The position numbers and the translations under genes are program-made. The notes below the pieces were generated by a model, which searched no databases, had not been told where the DNA came from, and saw only the letters and a program-made list of their open reading frames with translations. Positions 1 through 7,354 of a stretch of 64,000 bases of DNA are shown in pieces (position 1 is the stretch's first letter; each line of letters begins with the position of its first letter). The DNA is taken from positions 62,001-126,000 of the forward strand of contig JACKJG010000012.1 of the NCBI GenBank assembly GCA_020638065.1, read 5' to 3'. This DNA comes from Hyphomicrobiaceae bacterium (lineage in GTDB: Bacteria > Pseudomonadota > Alphaproteobacteria > Rhizobiales > Devosiaceae).

Positions 1-120
1 GTTTTCCTTGATGTCATGCAATCGATGGGCGGCTTTGCTCAGCAGATCGGCTTCAAGATCCCGCGGGTTCACCGTCTGTCTGGCGACCTGCTGGTACGCC
101 AGTGCTCCCTGATTGTGCAT
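1..120 (-). CDS. flaF: FlaF, flagellin synthesis regulator (3' end cut by window edge)
   Basis: The first 40 codons of a leftward gene are present; the rest lies outside the window. The translation begins MHNQGALAYQQVARQTVN and continues with PRDLEADLLSKAAHRL, which matches the N-terminus of alphaproteobacterial FlaF. In Caulobacter FlaF is needed for flagellin production and works opposite FlbT. An AG-rich ribosome-binding site (GAGGAG) lies about 10 bases before the ATG at 120. The gene starts inside the 3' end of flbT, overlapping it by 68 bases in another frame, so the two are probably translated from one transcript. The family call is firm; only the C-terminus is unknown. Confidence 0.85.
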   Translation of the reverse strand, partial: MHNQGALAYQQVARQTVNPRDLEADLLSKAAHRLHDIKEN

Positions 121-496
121 GGCCAAGTATCTCCTCTTCGTACGCGATCAGCTTTTGCGCAGATTTCAGGGCTTTGTAAAAGTTCTTCGTTAAGATCCAG
201 TTATTTATCTCGTCCACAATCTCGCGGCTGGATGGCACCGCCTTGGCGAAATCTCCGAGAAACTCCTCGAACATCGCGGTGTCGGGATTGGTTTCGGTCG
301 AGGTGTAAATCAACTGGATCGCGAGATAGACGCGCTTGGCCGGCGTGTCGGCGGTTGCTGGAGTGAGGATATCCTTCTCGCGCAGTACGGGTGCGTCACC
401 ATCTATGAAGAGCCGTGTCCGCTGGTCGGAATTGGTAATCAACGAATTGCCGACGATCAGACGCTCATGCGGTTTGAGTTCTACCTTGAGGCTCAT
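53..496 (-). CDS. flbT: FlbT, post-transcriptional repressor of flagellin
   Basis: A 147-residue protein starting MSLKVELKPHERLIVGNS, a typical FlbT N-terminus. The family has about 140 residues. FlbT binds the 5' leader of flagellin mRNA and links its translation and decay to flagellar assembly. The open frame extends 29 codons upstream, but the ATG at 496 is preceded by AAGGAG and matches the family start. The last 22 or so codons overlap flaF in a different frame. It sits just downstream of the two flagellin genes it would regulate, separated from them by a terminator. No clear promoter was recognised in the 168 bases before it. Confidence 0.92.
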   Translation of the reverse strand: MSLKVELKPHERLIVGNSLITNSDQRTRLFIDGDAPVLREKDILTPATADTPAKRVYLAIQLIYTSTETNPDTAMFEEFLGDFAKAVPSSREIVDEINNWILTKNFYKALKSAQKLIAYEEEILGHAQSGSTGVPAGRQTDGEPAGS

Positions 497-610
497 GTCT
501 TCGCTCCTTCTGGTTGCGTGGGCATTCTTGCCCCGAAGAATCAGTTGCCGCCTGCATTTTGCCAGCTTGCATGTGGCCTGCAAGGGCGGGCTGAGGTGAG
601 GGTTAGGAAA

Positions 611-642
611 GAAAAAAGAAAGGCGGGCCGAAGCCCGCCTTT
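611..642 (-). terminator. Rho-independent terminator after flagellin 1
   Basis: On the minus strand the sequence AAAGGCGGGC, a short loop and GCCCGCCTTT form a 10-bp stem followed by TTCTTTTTTC. It starts about 20 bases after the flagellin stop codon. The same stem occurs after flagellin 2. Confidence 0.9.
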
Positions 643-664
643 CAATTCATCTGAGTCCGTTCGA

Positions 665-2695
665 TTAGAACAGACGCAGCACGTTCTGATCTGCCTGGGA
701 CGCCAGCGACAGAGCCGTCGAGCTGAGCTGCTGACGGGTCTGCAGGGCCAGAAGGTTGGCCGCTTCTTCATTGCTGTCAGCCAGGGTCAGATTGGCAGCG
801 CCGGTTTCCAGCGTGTTGATCAGATCCTTGGTGAAGTTCTGACGAATTTCAACGACGGAGAGGTTCGAACCGAAGGTCGAAGCCTGCGTGCGCAGTGTGT
901 CGATACCGGCACTCAGATCGTCGAGGACCGTATTGATCGCGCTGTCGCTGTCGAAACCGCCCGATGAAACGCTCGAAAGGCCGAGGCCGGCGGAGTCGTA
1001 GGTGACGCCGGTGATATCCAGCGAGGACGAACCGTCTTCGTTGAACAGAACCGAGAGGTCATCTCCAGCAAGCAGGTTCACCCCGTTGAAGCTGGCATCA
1101 CCCGCCAGATCGTCGATCTGGGTGAGCAGTTCATTGTACTGGGTGACATACTCGTCACGCTTCGGGTTGGCCGACGTCGTGGTCGATGCCGCCGAACCGG
1201 TGTCGGAACCATCGGCAATACCCGTCGAACCTGCCGTCACGCTCGCCGAATAGCTGGCGATTGCGACCGACGAGGAGGTGCCCGTTGTGGTCGAGGTGAT
1301 GTCAACACCACCAGAGGTTGCGTTGACCGAAGCCACCGTCGCGCCGGCCTGATCGTTGATCAGGGACACGATGTTGGCCGCCGTCAGTGCTGACGAGTCG
1401 AGCGAGGTCGAGTTGGCTGCGTTGTAGGTCGTCACGGCTGCATCATCGATGGTGATGGTGCTGGCCGTGCCACCGTCGATCGTCAGGCTGAAGCTGATCG
1501 CGTCAGCGGCAACCGCAGCGGAACCCGTGTCGGAACCATCAGCGAGGCCGATATCACCGCCGCCGGAATTGTCGGTGAAGCTGGCGATTGCGACCGACGA
1601 GGAGGTGCCGGTGGTGGTGGAGGTGAAGTCGATGCCGCCCGAGGTGCCATTGACCGATGCGACCGAGCCCGAGTTCGTGGCCTGATCGTTGATCAGAAGC
1701 ACGAGGTCGGCAGCCGACAGGGATGCCGAGTTGAGCGAGGTCGAGTTGGCCGCATTGTAGGTCGTCACGGCTGCATCATCGATGGTGATCGTGTCGGAAG
1801 TGCCACCATCAACGGTCAGGCTGAAGCTGATAGAGTCAGCAGCAACCGCGGCCGAACCGGTGTCGTTGCCGTCAGCAAGACCCGAGCCAGTCGCGCCATT
1901 GGCAGCCGCAAAGCTGGCAATATCGACCGACGAGGAGGTGCCGGTGGTGTTCGACGTGATGTCGATGCCGCCCGAACCGTTGACCGACGCATAGGTGACG
2001 CCAGAGGTGCCTTCAGCCGTATTGATCTTGGAATTCAAGATGCCGGCCAGTTCGGACGCCGTCACAGCAGCATTGTTTGCTGCGGTGCCGTTCACGTCTG
2101 CGTAGGCGACCGTGATCGTGTTCTGGGTGCCGCCATCGAGGGTCAAATCGAAGCTGATCGAACCATCGTTGGAACCGCCGTTGGTAAAGTCGATGTTGGT
2201 GAACGTGCCGCCAACAACCGAACCAGCGGTTGCGACAGAGCCCGTGCCGGAAACGTCAACTGCCGTAACAGCGGTGCCAGCCAGGGCACCAGAAGTGGCC
2301 GTGGAGCCTGCGTTCGAAACGTCGACCGAAGTGAACGAACCGCCAGCGACTTCACCAGCCGTCGCAGCTGTGGTGGTGTCGACCGTCGCCGAAGTCTGCA
2401 GAGCCTGACGAGCTGTTGCCTGAGCGCTTTCCACCAATTTGGTGATGGATGTAAGGCCCTTGTCCGCCGCTTCAATCGTGCTCTTGGCATTCGAAACCGA
2501 GTCCAGAAGACGACCAAGGTCGCTGGCGCGGCTGGAAAGCGAAGACGCGGTGAAGAAGTTGGTCGGATTGTCCAGGGCCGAGTTGACCTTCAGGCCGGTT
2601 GCCAGACGTTCCTGAGTCTTGGCAAGCGAATTGGCAGTGGACTGAAGACTCAGCAGGTTCGAGCGAACCGCTTTCGAGAGAGTGATATCGGCCAT
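665..2695 (-). CDS. Flagellin 1 (676 residues, three internal repeat units)
   Basis: Main filament protein. Residues 1-100 (MADITLSKAVRSNLLSLQ...) and the last 170 residues ending NVLRLF are the conserved flagellin D0/D1 helical parts. Between them lies a Ser/Thr/Gly/Ala-rich surface region with three tandem units of about 105-111 residues: 175-279, 280-390 and 391-499. Each carries the pattern SFxLTxDGGT, a central N-rich stretch, ASVN...GGID and LADGxDT, resembling the repeats of surface-exposed flagellin domains. At 676 residues it is long for an alphaproteobacterial flagellin (often 270-500). The ATG at 2695 has TAGGAG before it. The leader is nearly identical to that of flagellin 2, a plausible FlbT target. 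No sigma54 element was found upstream. Confidence 0.95.
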   Translation of the reverse strand: MADITLSKAVRSNLLSLQSTANSLAKTQERLATGLKVNSALDNPTNFFTASSLSSRASDLGRLLDSVSNAKSTIEAADKGLTSITKLVESAQATARQALQTSATVDTTTAATAGEVAGGSFTSVDVSNAGSTATSGALAGTAVTAVDVSGTGSVATAGSVVGGTFTNIDFTNGGSNDGSISFDLTLDGGTQNTITVAYADVNGTAANNAAVTASELAGILNSKINTAEGTSGVTYASVNGSGGIDITSNTTGTSSSVDIASFAAANGATGSGLADGNDTGSAAVAADSISFSLTVDGGTSDTITIDDAAVTTYNAANSTSLNSASLSAADLVLLINDQATNSGSVASVNGTSGGIDFTSTTTGTSSSVAIASFTDNSGGGDIGLADGSDTGSAAVAADAISFSLTIDGGTASTITIDDAAVTTYNAANSTSLDSSALTAANIVSLINDQAGATVASVNATSGGVDITSTTTGTSSSVAIASYSASVTAGSTGIADGSDTGSAASTTTSANPKRDEYVTQYNELLTQIDDLAGDASFNGVNLLAGDDLSVLFNEDGSSSLDITGVTYDSAGLGLSSVSSGGFDSDSAINTVLDDLSAGIDTLRTQASTFGSNLSVVEIRQNFTKDLINTLETGAANLTLADSNEEAANLLALQTRQQLSSTALSLASQADQNVLRLF
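1526..1858 (-). repeat. Flagellin 1 repeat unit 2 (333 bp), absent from flagellin 2
   Basis: Codons 280-390 of flagellin 1 form one complete 111-residue unit between its flanking units. Flagellin 2 lacks exactly one unit here; its single remaining unit is a fusion of the start of unit 2 with the body of unit 3. Confidence 0.85.
1833..2260 (-). repeat. 428-bp block identical to 3748-4175 (copy in flagellin 1)
   Basis: Comparing the two flagellin genes base by base, 1833-2260 and 3748-4175 are identical with a constant offset of 1915 and no gaps. Neighbouring parts of the genes show scattered differences. The block covers repeat unit 1 and the sequence before it. Confidence 0.9.
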
Positions 2696-2861
2696 AGAGA
2701 ACTCCTATTTCTTAGGTACCGATTACAAATGGGCCTCATTCTGAGACTCCGATAAAAATGCGCGCGATGAATTTAAGAAAGATTAACCGTGAATAGTTTC
2801 TTGCCAGGCGCGGGCGAAAGGGGGGCTGCCGGAATTCGGGCGAGTGGACGTCGCGCACCAA

Positions 2862-2890
2862 ACAAAAAAGGCGGGCCGAAGCCCGCCTTT
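2862..2890 (-). terminator. Rho-independent terminator after flagellin 2
   Basis: The same GC-rich stem as after flagellin 1 (AAAGGCGGGC / GCCCGCCTTT), followed on the minus strand by TTTTTTG. It lies about 20 bases past the flagellin 2 stop and separates it from flagellin 1. Confidence 0.88.
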
Positions 2891-2912
2891 CAATTCATCT
2901 GAGTCGGTTCGA

Positions 2913-4544
2913 TTAGAACAGACGCAGCACGTTCTGATCGGCCTGGGACGCCAGCGACAGAGCCGTCGAGCTGAGCTGCTGACGGGTCTGCAGGGCCAGA
3001 AGGTTGGCCGCTTCTTCGTTGCTGTCAGCCAGGGTCAGGTTGGCAGCGCCGGTTTCCAGCGTGTTGATCAGGTCCTTGGTGAAGTCCTGACGAACTTCAA
3101 CGACGGAGAGGTTCGAACCGAAAGTCGAAGCCTGCGTGCGCAGTGTGTCGATACCGGCACTCAAGTCATCAAGAACGCTGTTGACTGCGGTGTCCGTGTC
3201 GAAACCGCCCGATGCAACGGCCGAAAGGCCGAGGCCTGCGGAGTCGTAGGTGACGCCGGTGATATCCAGCGAGGACGAACCGTCTTCGTTGAACAGAACC
3301 GAGAGATTGTCACCGTCGAGCAGGTTCACCCCGTTGAAGCTGGCATCAGCGGCCAGATCGTCGATCTGGGTGAGCAGTTCATTGTACTGAGTGACATACT
3401 CGTCACGCTTCGGGTTGGCCGACGTAGTGGTCGATGCCGCCGAACCAGTGTCGGAACCATCGGCAATACCCGTCGAACCTGCCGTCACGCTCGCCGAATA
3501 GCTGGCGATGGCAACCGAAGAGCTCGCGCCCGTTGTAGTCGAGGTGATGTCAACACCACCAGAGGTTGCATTGACCGAAGCCACGGTCGCGCCGGCCTGA
3601 TCGTTGATCAGGGACACGATGTTGGCCGCCGTCAGTGCTGACGAGTCGAGCGAGGTCGAGTTGGCTGCGTTGTAGGTCGTCACGGCTGCATCATCGATGG
3701 TGATGGTGCTGGCCGTGCCACCGTCGATCGTCAGGCTGAAGCTGATGGAGTCAGCAGCAACCGCGGCCGAACCGGTGTCGTTGCCGTCAGCAAGACCCGA
3801 GCCAGTCGCGCCATTGGCAGCCGCAAAGCTGGCAATATCGACCGACGAGGAGGTGCCGGTGGTGTTCGACGTGATGTCGATGCCGCCCGAACCGTTGACC
3901 GACGCATAGGTGACGCCAGAGGTGCCTTCAGCCGTATTGATCTTGGAATTCAAGATGCCGGCCAGTTCGGACGCCGTCACAGCAGCATTGTTTGCTGCGG
4001 TGCCGTTCACGTCTGCGTAGGCGACCGTGATCGTGTTCTGGGTGCCGCCATCGAGGGTCAAATCGAAGCTGATCGAACCATCGTTGGAACCGCCGTTGGT
4101 AAAGTCGATGTTGGTGAACGTGCCGCCAACAACCGAACCAGCGGTTGCGACAGAGCCCGTGCCGGAAACGTCAACAGAGGTGAAAGAACCACCCGCGACT
4201 TCACCAGCGGTGGCAGCAGTCGTCGTTTCGACGGTTGCCGGGGTCTGGATGGCCTGACGGGCCGTTGCCTGGGCGCTTTCCACCAGTTTGGTGATGGAGG
4301 AGAGACCCTGATCGGCTGCTTCAATCGTGCTCTTGGCGTTCGAAACCGAGTCCAAAAGACGACCAAGGTCGCTGGCACGGCTGGAAAGCGAAGACGCGGT
4401 GAAGAAGTTGGTCGGATTGTCCAGTGCCGAGTTGACCTTCAGGCCTGTCGCGAGACGTTCCTGGGTTTTGGCAAGCGAATTGGCAGTGGATTGAAGAGAA
4501 AGCAGGTTCGAACGGACTGCTTTCGAGAGAGTGATATCGGCCAT
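2913..4544 (-). CDS. Flagellin 2 (543 residues, two internal repeat units)
   Basis: Paralogue of flagellin 1 with nearly the same N- and C-terminal helical domains. It is shorter by exactly 133 residues: one 111-residue central unit and one 22-residue segment (residues 128-149 of flagellin 1) are missing. Its surface region has two units. The second begins like unit 2 of flagellin 1 (AADSISFSL) but continues like unit 3 (TIDGGTASTI), so it is a recombinant unit. The ATG at 4544 follows TAGGAGTTCACA. The gene is upstream of flagellin 1 on the same strand and each has its own terminator, so they are probably separate transcripts. Both probably contribute to one filament; their relative use cannot be told from sequence. 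Confidence 0.95.
   Translation of the reverse strand: MADITLSKAVRSNLLSLQSTANSLAKTQERLATGLKVNSALDNPTNFFTASSLSSRASDLGRLLDSVSNAKSTIEAADQGLSSITKLVESAQATARQAIQTPATVETTTAATAGEVAGGSFTSVDVSGTGSVATAGSVVGGTFTNIDFTNGGSNDGSISFDLTLDGGTQNTITVAYADVNGTAANNAAVTASELAGILNSKINTAEGTSGVTYASVNGSGGIDITSNTTGTSSSVDIASFAAANGATGSGLADGNDTGSAAVAADSISFSLTIDGGTASTITIDDAAVTTYNAANSTSLDSSALTAANIVSLINDQAGATVASVNATSGGVDITSTTTGASSSVAIASYSASVTAGSTGIADGSDTGSAASTTTSANPKRDEYVTQYNELLTQIDDLAADASFNGVNLLDGDNLSVLFNEDGSSSLDITGVTYDSAGLGLSAVASGGFDTDTAVNSVLDDLSAGIDTLRTQASTFGSNLSVVEVRQDFTKDLINTLETGAANLTLADSNEEAANLLALQTRQQLSSTALSLASQADQNVLRLF
3748..4175 (-). repeat. 428-bp block identical to 1833-2260 (copy in flagellin 2)
   Basis: Second copy of the identical block. 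Its left boundary lies next to the chimeric junction within the repeat unit (3730-3746). Confidence 0.9.
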
Positions 4545-4613
4545 TGTGAACTCCTATTCTTAGGTACCGATTATTTGAAATCGCCTCTTCTGAGGCAGGC
4601 GGAGAATGACCAG

Positions 4614-4644
4614 CCAAAACTTTAACGCGCGTTAAGAGTTTTGG
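4614..4644. promoter_or_regulatory. 31-bp near-perfect palindrome upstream of flagellin 2
   Basis: Arms CCAAAACT and AGTTTTGG enclose the 14-bp perfect palindrome TTAACGCGCGTTAA, with one extra G. It lies 70-100 bases before the flagellin 2 start and about 55 bases past the stop of the small ORF at 4699. It could be an operator, a CtrA-like site with the wrong spacing (TTAA-N6-TTAA), or a hairpin terminator lacking a T-run. A second hairpin (ACTGCAC / GTGCAGT, 4663-4682) lies beside it. Confidence 0.5.
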
Positions 4645-4698
4645 TTAACGCGGCCGATTCGAACTGCACCTTCCAGTGCAGTAAACAGCGGGTTAACG

Positions 4699-5013
4699 CT
4701 ATGACTTTATTGAATAAAATGCGCCGTATGCATTCAAAGCACCAAGCGCCTTGATCTCCTTGGCGCTTTGGCTGTCCGGATGCGGGAAGAGGGCATTTAT
4801 ATGCTGCGCCTGAACCAGGTCGGCGACGCTCCAAACGTCGGGGTTTCTTTCGGCGGTGGGGACGGGCGTTTCGCGCGACTGCTTTTCGGTTTCAGCCGGC
4901 TTGTCCTTTTGCGGGCCTTGCTCAGGCAAAGGCACAACAGTCTGCGCGGACGCTTTTGATTGCGCCGGCGTACTGAAGTCTACCTTAGTTCCTGTTTGCG
5001 TTGTTACCTGCAT
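4699..5013 (-). CDS. Small unknown protein in the flagellar cluster
   Basis: A 104-residue reading frame from the ATG at 5013 (a GTG at 5022 would add three residues). I do not recognise it. The first 60 residues are rich in Gln, Pro, Glu, Lys and Thr and look disordered. The C-terminal part (about 60-104) contains DVWSVADLVQAQHINALFPH and ends AYGAFYSIKS, which looks more ordered. There is no signal peptide or membrane segment, and no strong ribosome-binding site for either start. It lies between flagellin 2 and the flgN-like gene on the same strand, with a 130-base upstream gap that begins at a TTAA-N7-TTAA site. A flagellar role is possible from position only. It could be a chance ORF. Confidence 0.5.
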   Translation of the reverse strand: MQVTTQTGTKVDFSTPAQSKASAQTVVPLPEQGPQKDKPAETEKQSRETPVPTAERNPDVWSVADLVQAQHINALFPHPDSQSAKEIKALGALNAYGAFYSIKS

Positions 5014-5142
5014 TTTTCCCACACCGGGTAGTTACACCACAGCACAGTGAAGTGTTTTTCCGAAAGATTGGAATCGTACCAAAGTTCATGCGAGCATTTT
5101 ACACGAGTTTTTGTCCCCCTATTTGCAAAAGCGAAACGAAGC

Positions 5143-5157
5143 TTAATCATCGGTTAA
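5143..5157 (-). promoter_or_regulatory. CtrA-type box (TTAA-N7-TTAA) at the end of the flgN-like gene
   Basis: The two TTAA half-sites are separated by exactly seven bases. The site covers the stop codon of the flgN-like gene and lies about 130 bases before the small ORF at 5013. The C that usually follows the second half-site is absent on either strand, so the match is weaker than the other boxes. Confidence 0.4.
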
Positions 5158-5621
5158 AGGGCCTGGTTGAAAGCAAGACCCTTCGTCATCCGTCCAGACG
5201 CGCTGCTGAGCTTGCCGGATGCACCATAAGTTTCAGGCTGTGCGCTGGCGCCGGTCGCTTTTGCGACGTCGCTCAACAGGTCCTGCGTGACCTGCCTGGC
5301 CGTTGCCAGAACCCGCAGGTTCTCGGCCATTTGCGTGGCCAGTTTCTCGTGACCGGCCTGCAGGCGCGCCAAATCCTGTGGCGCTTCGCGCTTCAGGCGT
5401 TCTGCCTGGTCCTGCACGGCGCGGGCAAGCCCGACATAGTCCTGCGCGATTTCGGCTTTGCGGGCGCTGAGTTCTGCTGCGTCCTTGTACTTGCCGGCCC
5501 GCAACAGCATGGTTTCGCGGCTCATGATGTCGACAAAGGCCGCCAGTGCAGATTCCGCTGAAGCGCACAAGACGTCTGCCTGCATGCTGCGCAACGACGA
5601 TATCCGGTCCTGTGCACTCAT
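5154..5621 (-). CDS. FlgN-like flagellar chaperone (FlbY-type)
   Basis: A 155-residue, Ala/Gln/Leu-rich, almost wholly helical protein (MSAQDRISSLRSMQADVL...) with long heptad-like stretches at about 20-115, typical of FlgN-type export chaperones that hold hook-associated proteins before secretion. In Caulobacter the gene after the flgJ-like rod protein is flbY, in the same position as here. It follows flgJ by 14 bases on the minus strand and is probably co-transcribed with flgI from the sigma54 promoter at 7139-7156. The family assignment rests on length, helix pattern and position; no catalytic residues exist to confirm it. Confidence 0.7.
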   Translation of the reverse strand: MSAQDRISSLRSMQADVLCASAESALAAFVDIMSRETMLLRAGKYKDAAELSARKAEIAQDYVGLARAVQDQAERLKREAPQDLARLQAGHEKLATQMAENLRVLATARQVTQDLLSDVAKATGASAQPETYGASGKLSSASGRMTKGLAFNQAL

Positions 5622-5635
5622 TTACTGATCTCCGT

Positions 5636-5956
5636 TCAGGCCGAAGGGTAGGCGTTTGAGGGGGCAGCGGAGGCACCTTCCTGTGCACTCAGCAAGTTGC
5701 GCATGATTTCGTCCGCAAGGCCGACGCCGCCGCTGCTGGCGATGGCGTTGGCAAATTGTTCGGACTGCATGGTGCGCCAGGTTTCTTCGCCAAAGCCGCC
5801 GCCAAATTCGCCCTTCGAATTGATGCCCTTGAACATTTCCGACATGAGCGTGTTGAGGAACACGCCTTCCATCTGCTCGGCCTGGGCGCGAAGATCCTGG
5901 CGTTGAAGTGCTGTTTGCGGGCCGAATGACGAGAAGCTGGTGTCGAGCTCGGGCAT
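5636..5956 (-). CDS. flgJ: FlgJ-type rod-binding protein (no muramidase domain)
   Basis: A 106-residue protein containing only the rod-binding part of FlgJ: EQMEGVFLNTLMSEMFKGIN followed by GGGFGEETWRTMQSEQFANAIA. The C-terminal peptidoglycan hydrolase domain of enterobacterial FlgJ is absent, as is usual in alphaproteobacteria. It should help rod subunits assemble in the periplasm. The ATG at 5956 overlaps the flgI stop (TGATG) and has GAGGTG upstream within flgI, so translation is coupled; a GTG one codon earlier is less likely. The third gene is the flgN-like one. Confidence 0.88.
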   Translation of the reverse strand: MPELDTSFSSFGPQTALQRQDLRAQAEQMEGVFLNTLMSEMFKGINSKGEFGGGFGEETWRTMQSEQFANAIASSGGVGLADEIMRNLLSAQEGASAAPSNAYPSA

Positions 5957-7086
5957 CACAGCACCTCGATTTCGGCCTGCAGAGCACCGGTCGCCTTGAT
6001 CGCCTGAAGAATGGAGATCAGATCGCGCGGACCGATGCCGAGGGCGTTCAGTCCATCCACGAGTTGCTGCAAGGTAATCGACTCGTCGACCAGGGCCAGT
6101 TTCGACTCGGTCGTGGTGACGTTCAGGTCGGTGCGGGGTTCCGCGGCGGTTACACCAAGGGAGAGGGGATTTGGCTGAACTATTGTCGGACTTTCGGCGA
6201 TGGTGACGGTCAGATTGGCTTGTGCGACCGCGACCGTCGAAACGCGGACATTTGCGCCCATGACAATGATGCCGGAATTCTCGTCGATGACGATCTTTGC
6301 GGGCATGTCGGTCTGAACGACCAACTGCTCGATGTCGGTGATCAGGTCGACGATGTTGCCGTTGAAATTGGCGGGCAAGGTGATGCGAACCGTGCCGGAA
6401 TCCTCGGGAACGCCGACGGGAGCCCCCAGGAAATCGTTGATCGCAAGCGCGACGCGGCGGGAGGTGGTGAAATCGGGATTGCGGAGGGCCAAACGCAGCG
6501 TGCGCAGGCGGCCCAGATCGAACGTGACTTCCTTTTCGACCAGCGCGCCGCTGGAAATGCGTCCGGTTGTTGGGACGCCAGTAACGATTGAGGCCGCATC
6601 CCCTGAAGCCGAATAGCCGTTGATGGTGACCGGCCCCTGCGCGATCGCGTAGACTTCACCGTCGGCGCCAAGAAGCGTGGTCACCAGAAGCGTTCCGCCC
6701 TGGAGCGAGGCCGCGTCGCCAAGAGCGGCCACGGATACATCGATGCGGCTGCCCTGGGTTGCGAACGGGGGCAGATTGGCGGTGACCATAACCGCGGCAA
6801 CATTTGCGGTTCGAACTGTTTCGCCGCGCGTGTTTACGCCCAAACGTTCAAGCATCGCCTGAAGCGATTGCTTGGTAAAGGGCGAATTGTTGAGACTGTC
6901 GCCGGTTCCATTGAGACCGACAACCAGACCGTACCCAATCAACTGGTTTTCCCGGACGCCTTCAATATCGACAATGTCCTTGATGCGGGCGTTTGCCGCG
7001 TGGGCGCTGAATGCGGGCAGAAGGGCCAGCAGCACACCAAGCAGAAGTGCCGCCCATCTCGATTTCGATCTTGTGTCTTTCAACAT
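5956..7086 (-). CDS. flgI: FlgI, flagellar P-ring protein
   Basis: Periplasmic P-ring subunit around the rod in the peptidoglycan layer. It has an N-terminal signal peptide (hydrophobic WAALLLGVLLALLPAFSAHA, cleavage probably after AHA) and then the FlgI signature ARIKDIVDIEGVRENQLIGYGLVVGLNGTGDS. The C-terminus LISILQAIKATGALQAEIEVL is also typical. I chose the ATG at 7086 (376 residues) because GGGGAAAG precedes it; an ATG at 7098 would add four residues without a good ribosome-binding site. It leads the flgI-flgJ-flgN-like operon. A sigma54 promoter lies about 55 bases upstream, and the gene is divergent from fliX as in Caulobacter. Confidence 0.96.
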   Translation of the reverse strand: MLKDTRSKSRWAALLLGVLLALLPAFSAHAANARIKDIVDIEGVRENQLIGYGLVVGLNGTGDSLNNSPFTKQSLQAMLERLGVNTRGETVRTANVAAVMVTANLPPFATQGSRIDVSVAALGDAASLQGGTLLVTTLLGADGEVYAIAQGPVTINGYSASGDAASIVTGVPTTGRISSGALVEKEVTFDLGRLRTLRLALRNPDFTTSRRVALAINDFLGAPVGVPEDSGTVRITLPANFNGNIVDLITDIEQLVVQTDMPAKIVIDENSGIIVMGANVRVSTVAVAQANLTVTIAESPTIVQPNPLSLGVTAAEPRTDLNVTTTESKLALVDESITLQQLVDGLNALGIGPRDLISILQAIKATGALQAEIEVL

Positions 7087-7138
7087 CGCTTTCCCCATTT
7101 CGGCAGGTTCGTCCCCACGAACCGGTTTGCCTCGAAGG

Positions 7139-7156
7139 TTGCGAAAAGCGTGCCAA
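7139..7156 (-). promoter_or_regulatory. Sigma54 (-24/-12) promoter for flgI
   Basis: The minus strand reads TTGGCACGCTTTTCGCAA: GG and GC are separated by ten bases, and TGGCACG matches the -24 consensus exactly. Transcription would begin near 7128, about 40 bases before the flgI ATG at 7086. Confidence 0.8.
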
Positions 7157-7271
7157 AATGGCTGTTATGAATGAGCGAATGTTAGTGTGTTGAATTAAAA
7201 TGGATTTTTCGAGAAATGCATTCCATCCGGCTTGGCCTTCCGGTGCGCCGAGAAATTTCTGCCGGGCCGGC

Positions 7272-7288
7272 TTAAGGGAAAATTAACC
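7272..7288 (+). promoter_or_regulatory. CtrA-type box upstream of fliX
   Basis: TTAA, seven bases (GGGAAAA), then TTAACC: an exact match to the TTAA-N7-TTAAC CtrA consensus, 67 bases before the fliX start. Caulobacter fliX is a CtrA-controlled class II gene. Confidence 0.75.
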
Positions 7289-7354
7289 ATATCCGGCAGA
7301 TTTTGCCGGGGTGCCTGATTAGCCTGAATTGAAGCTTGGCGATGGAGTGAAACG

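Noticed and set aside
535..560. GG-N10-GC match (TGGCAAAATGCAGGC on the minus strand) before flbT as a sigma54 promoter
   Set aside because: Both the -24 and the -12 parts differ from consensus beyond the GG and GC; chance match likely.
1199..2173. Tandem repeats that might suggest a CRISPR array
   Set aside because: The repeats are about 330 bp, in frame and coding for flagellin surface units; no short repeat-spacer pattern occurs in the window.
2773..2788. TTAA-N6-TTAACC before flagellin 1 as a CtrA box
   Set aside because: Spacing is six, not seven, bases; a seven-base reading needs a mismatch in the first half-site. Too weak to call.
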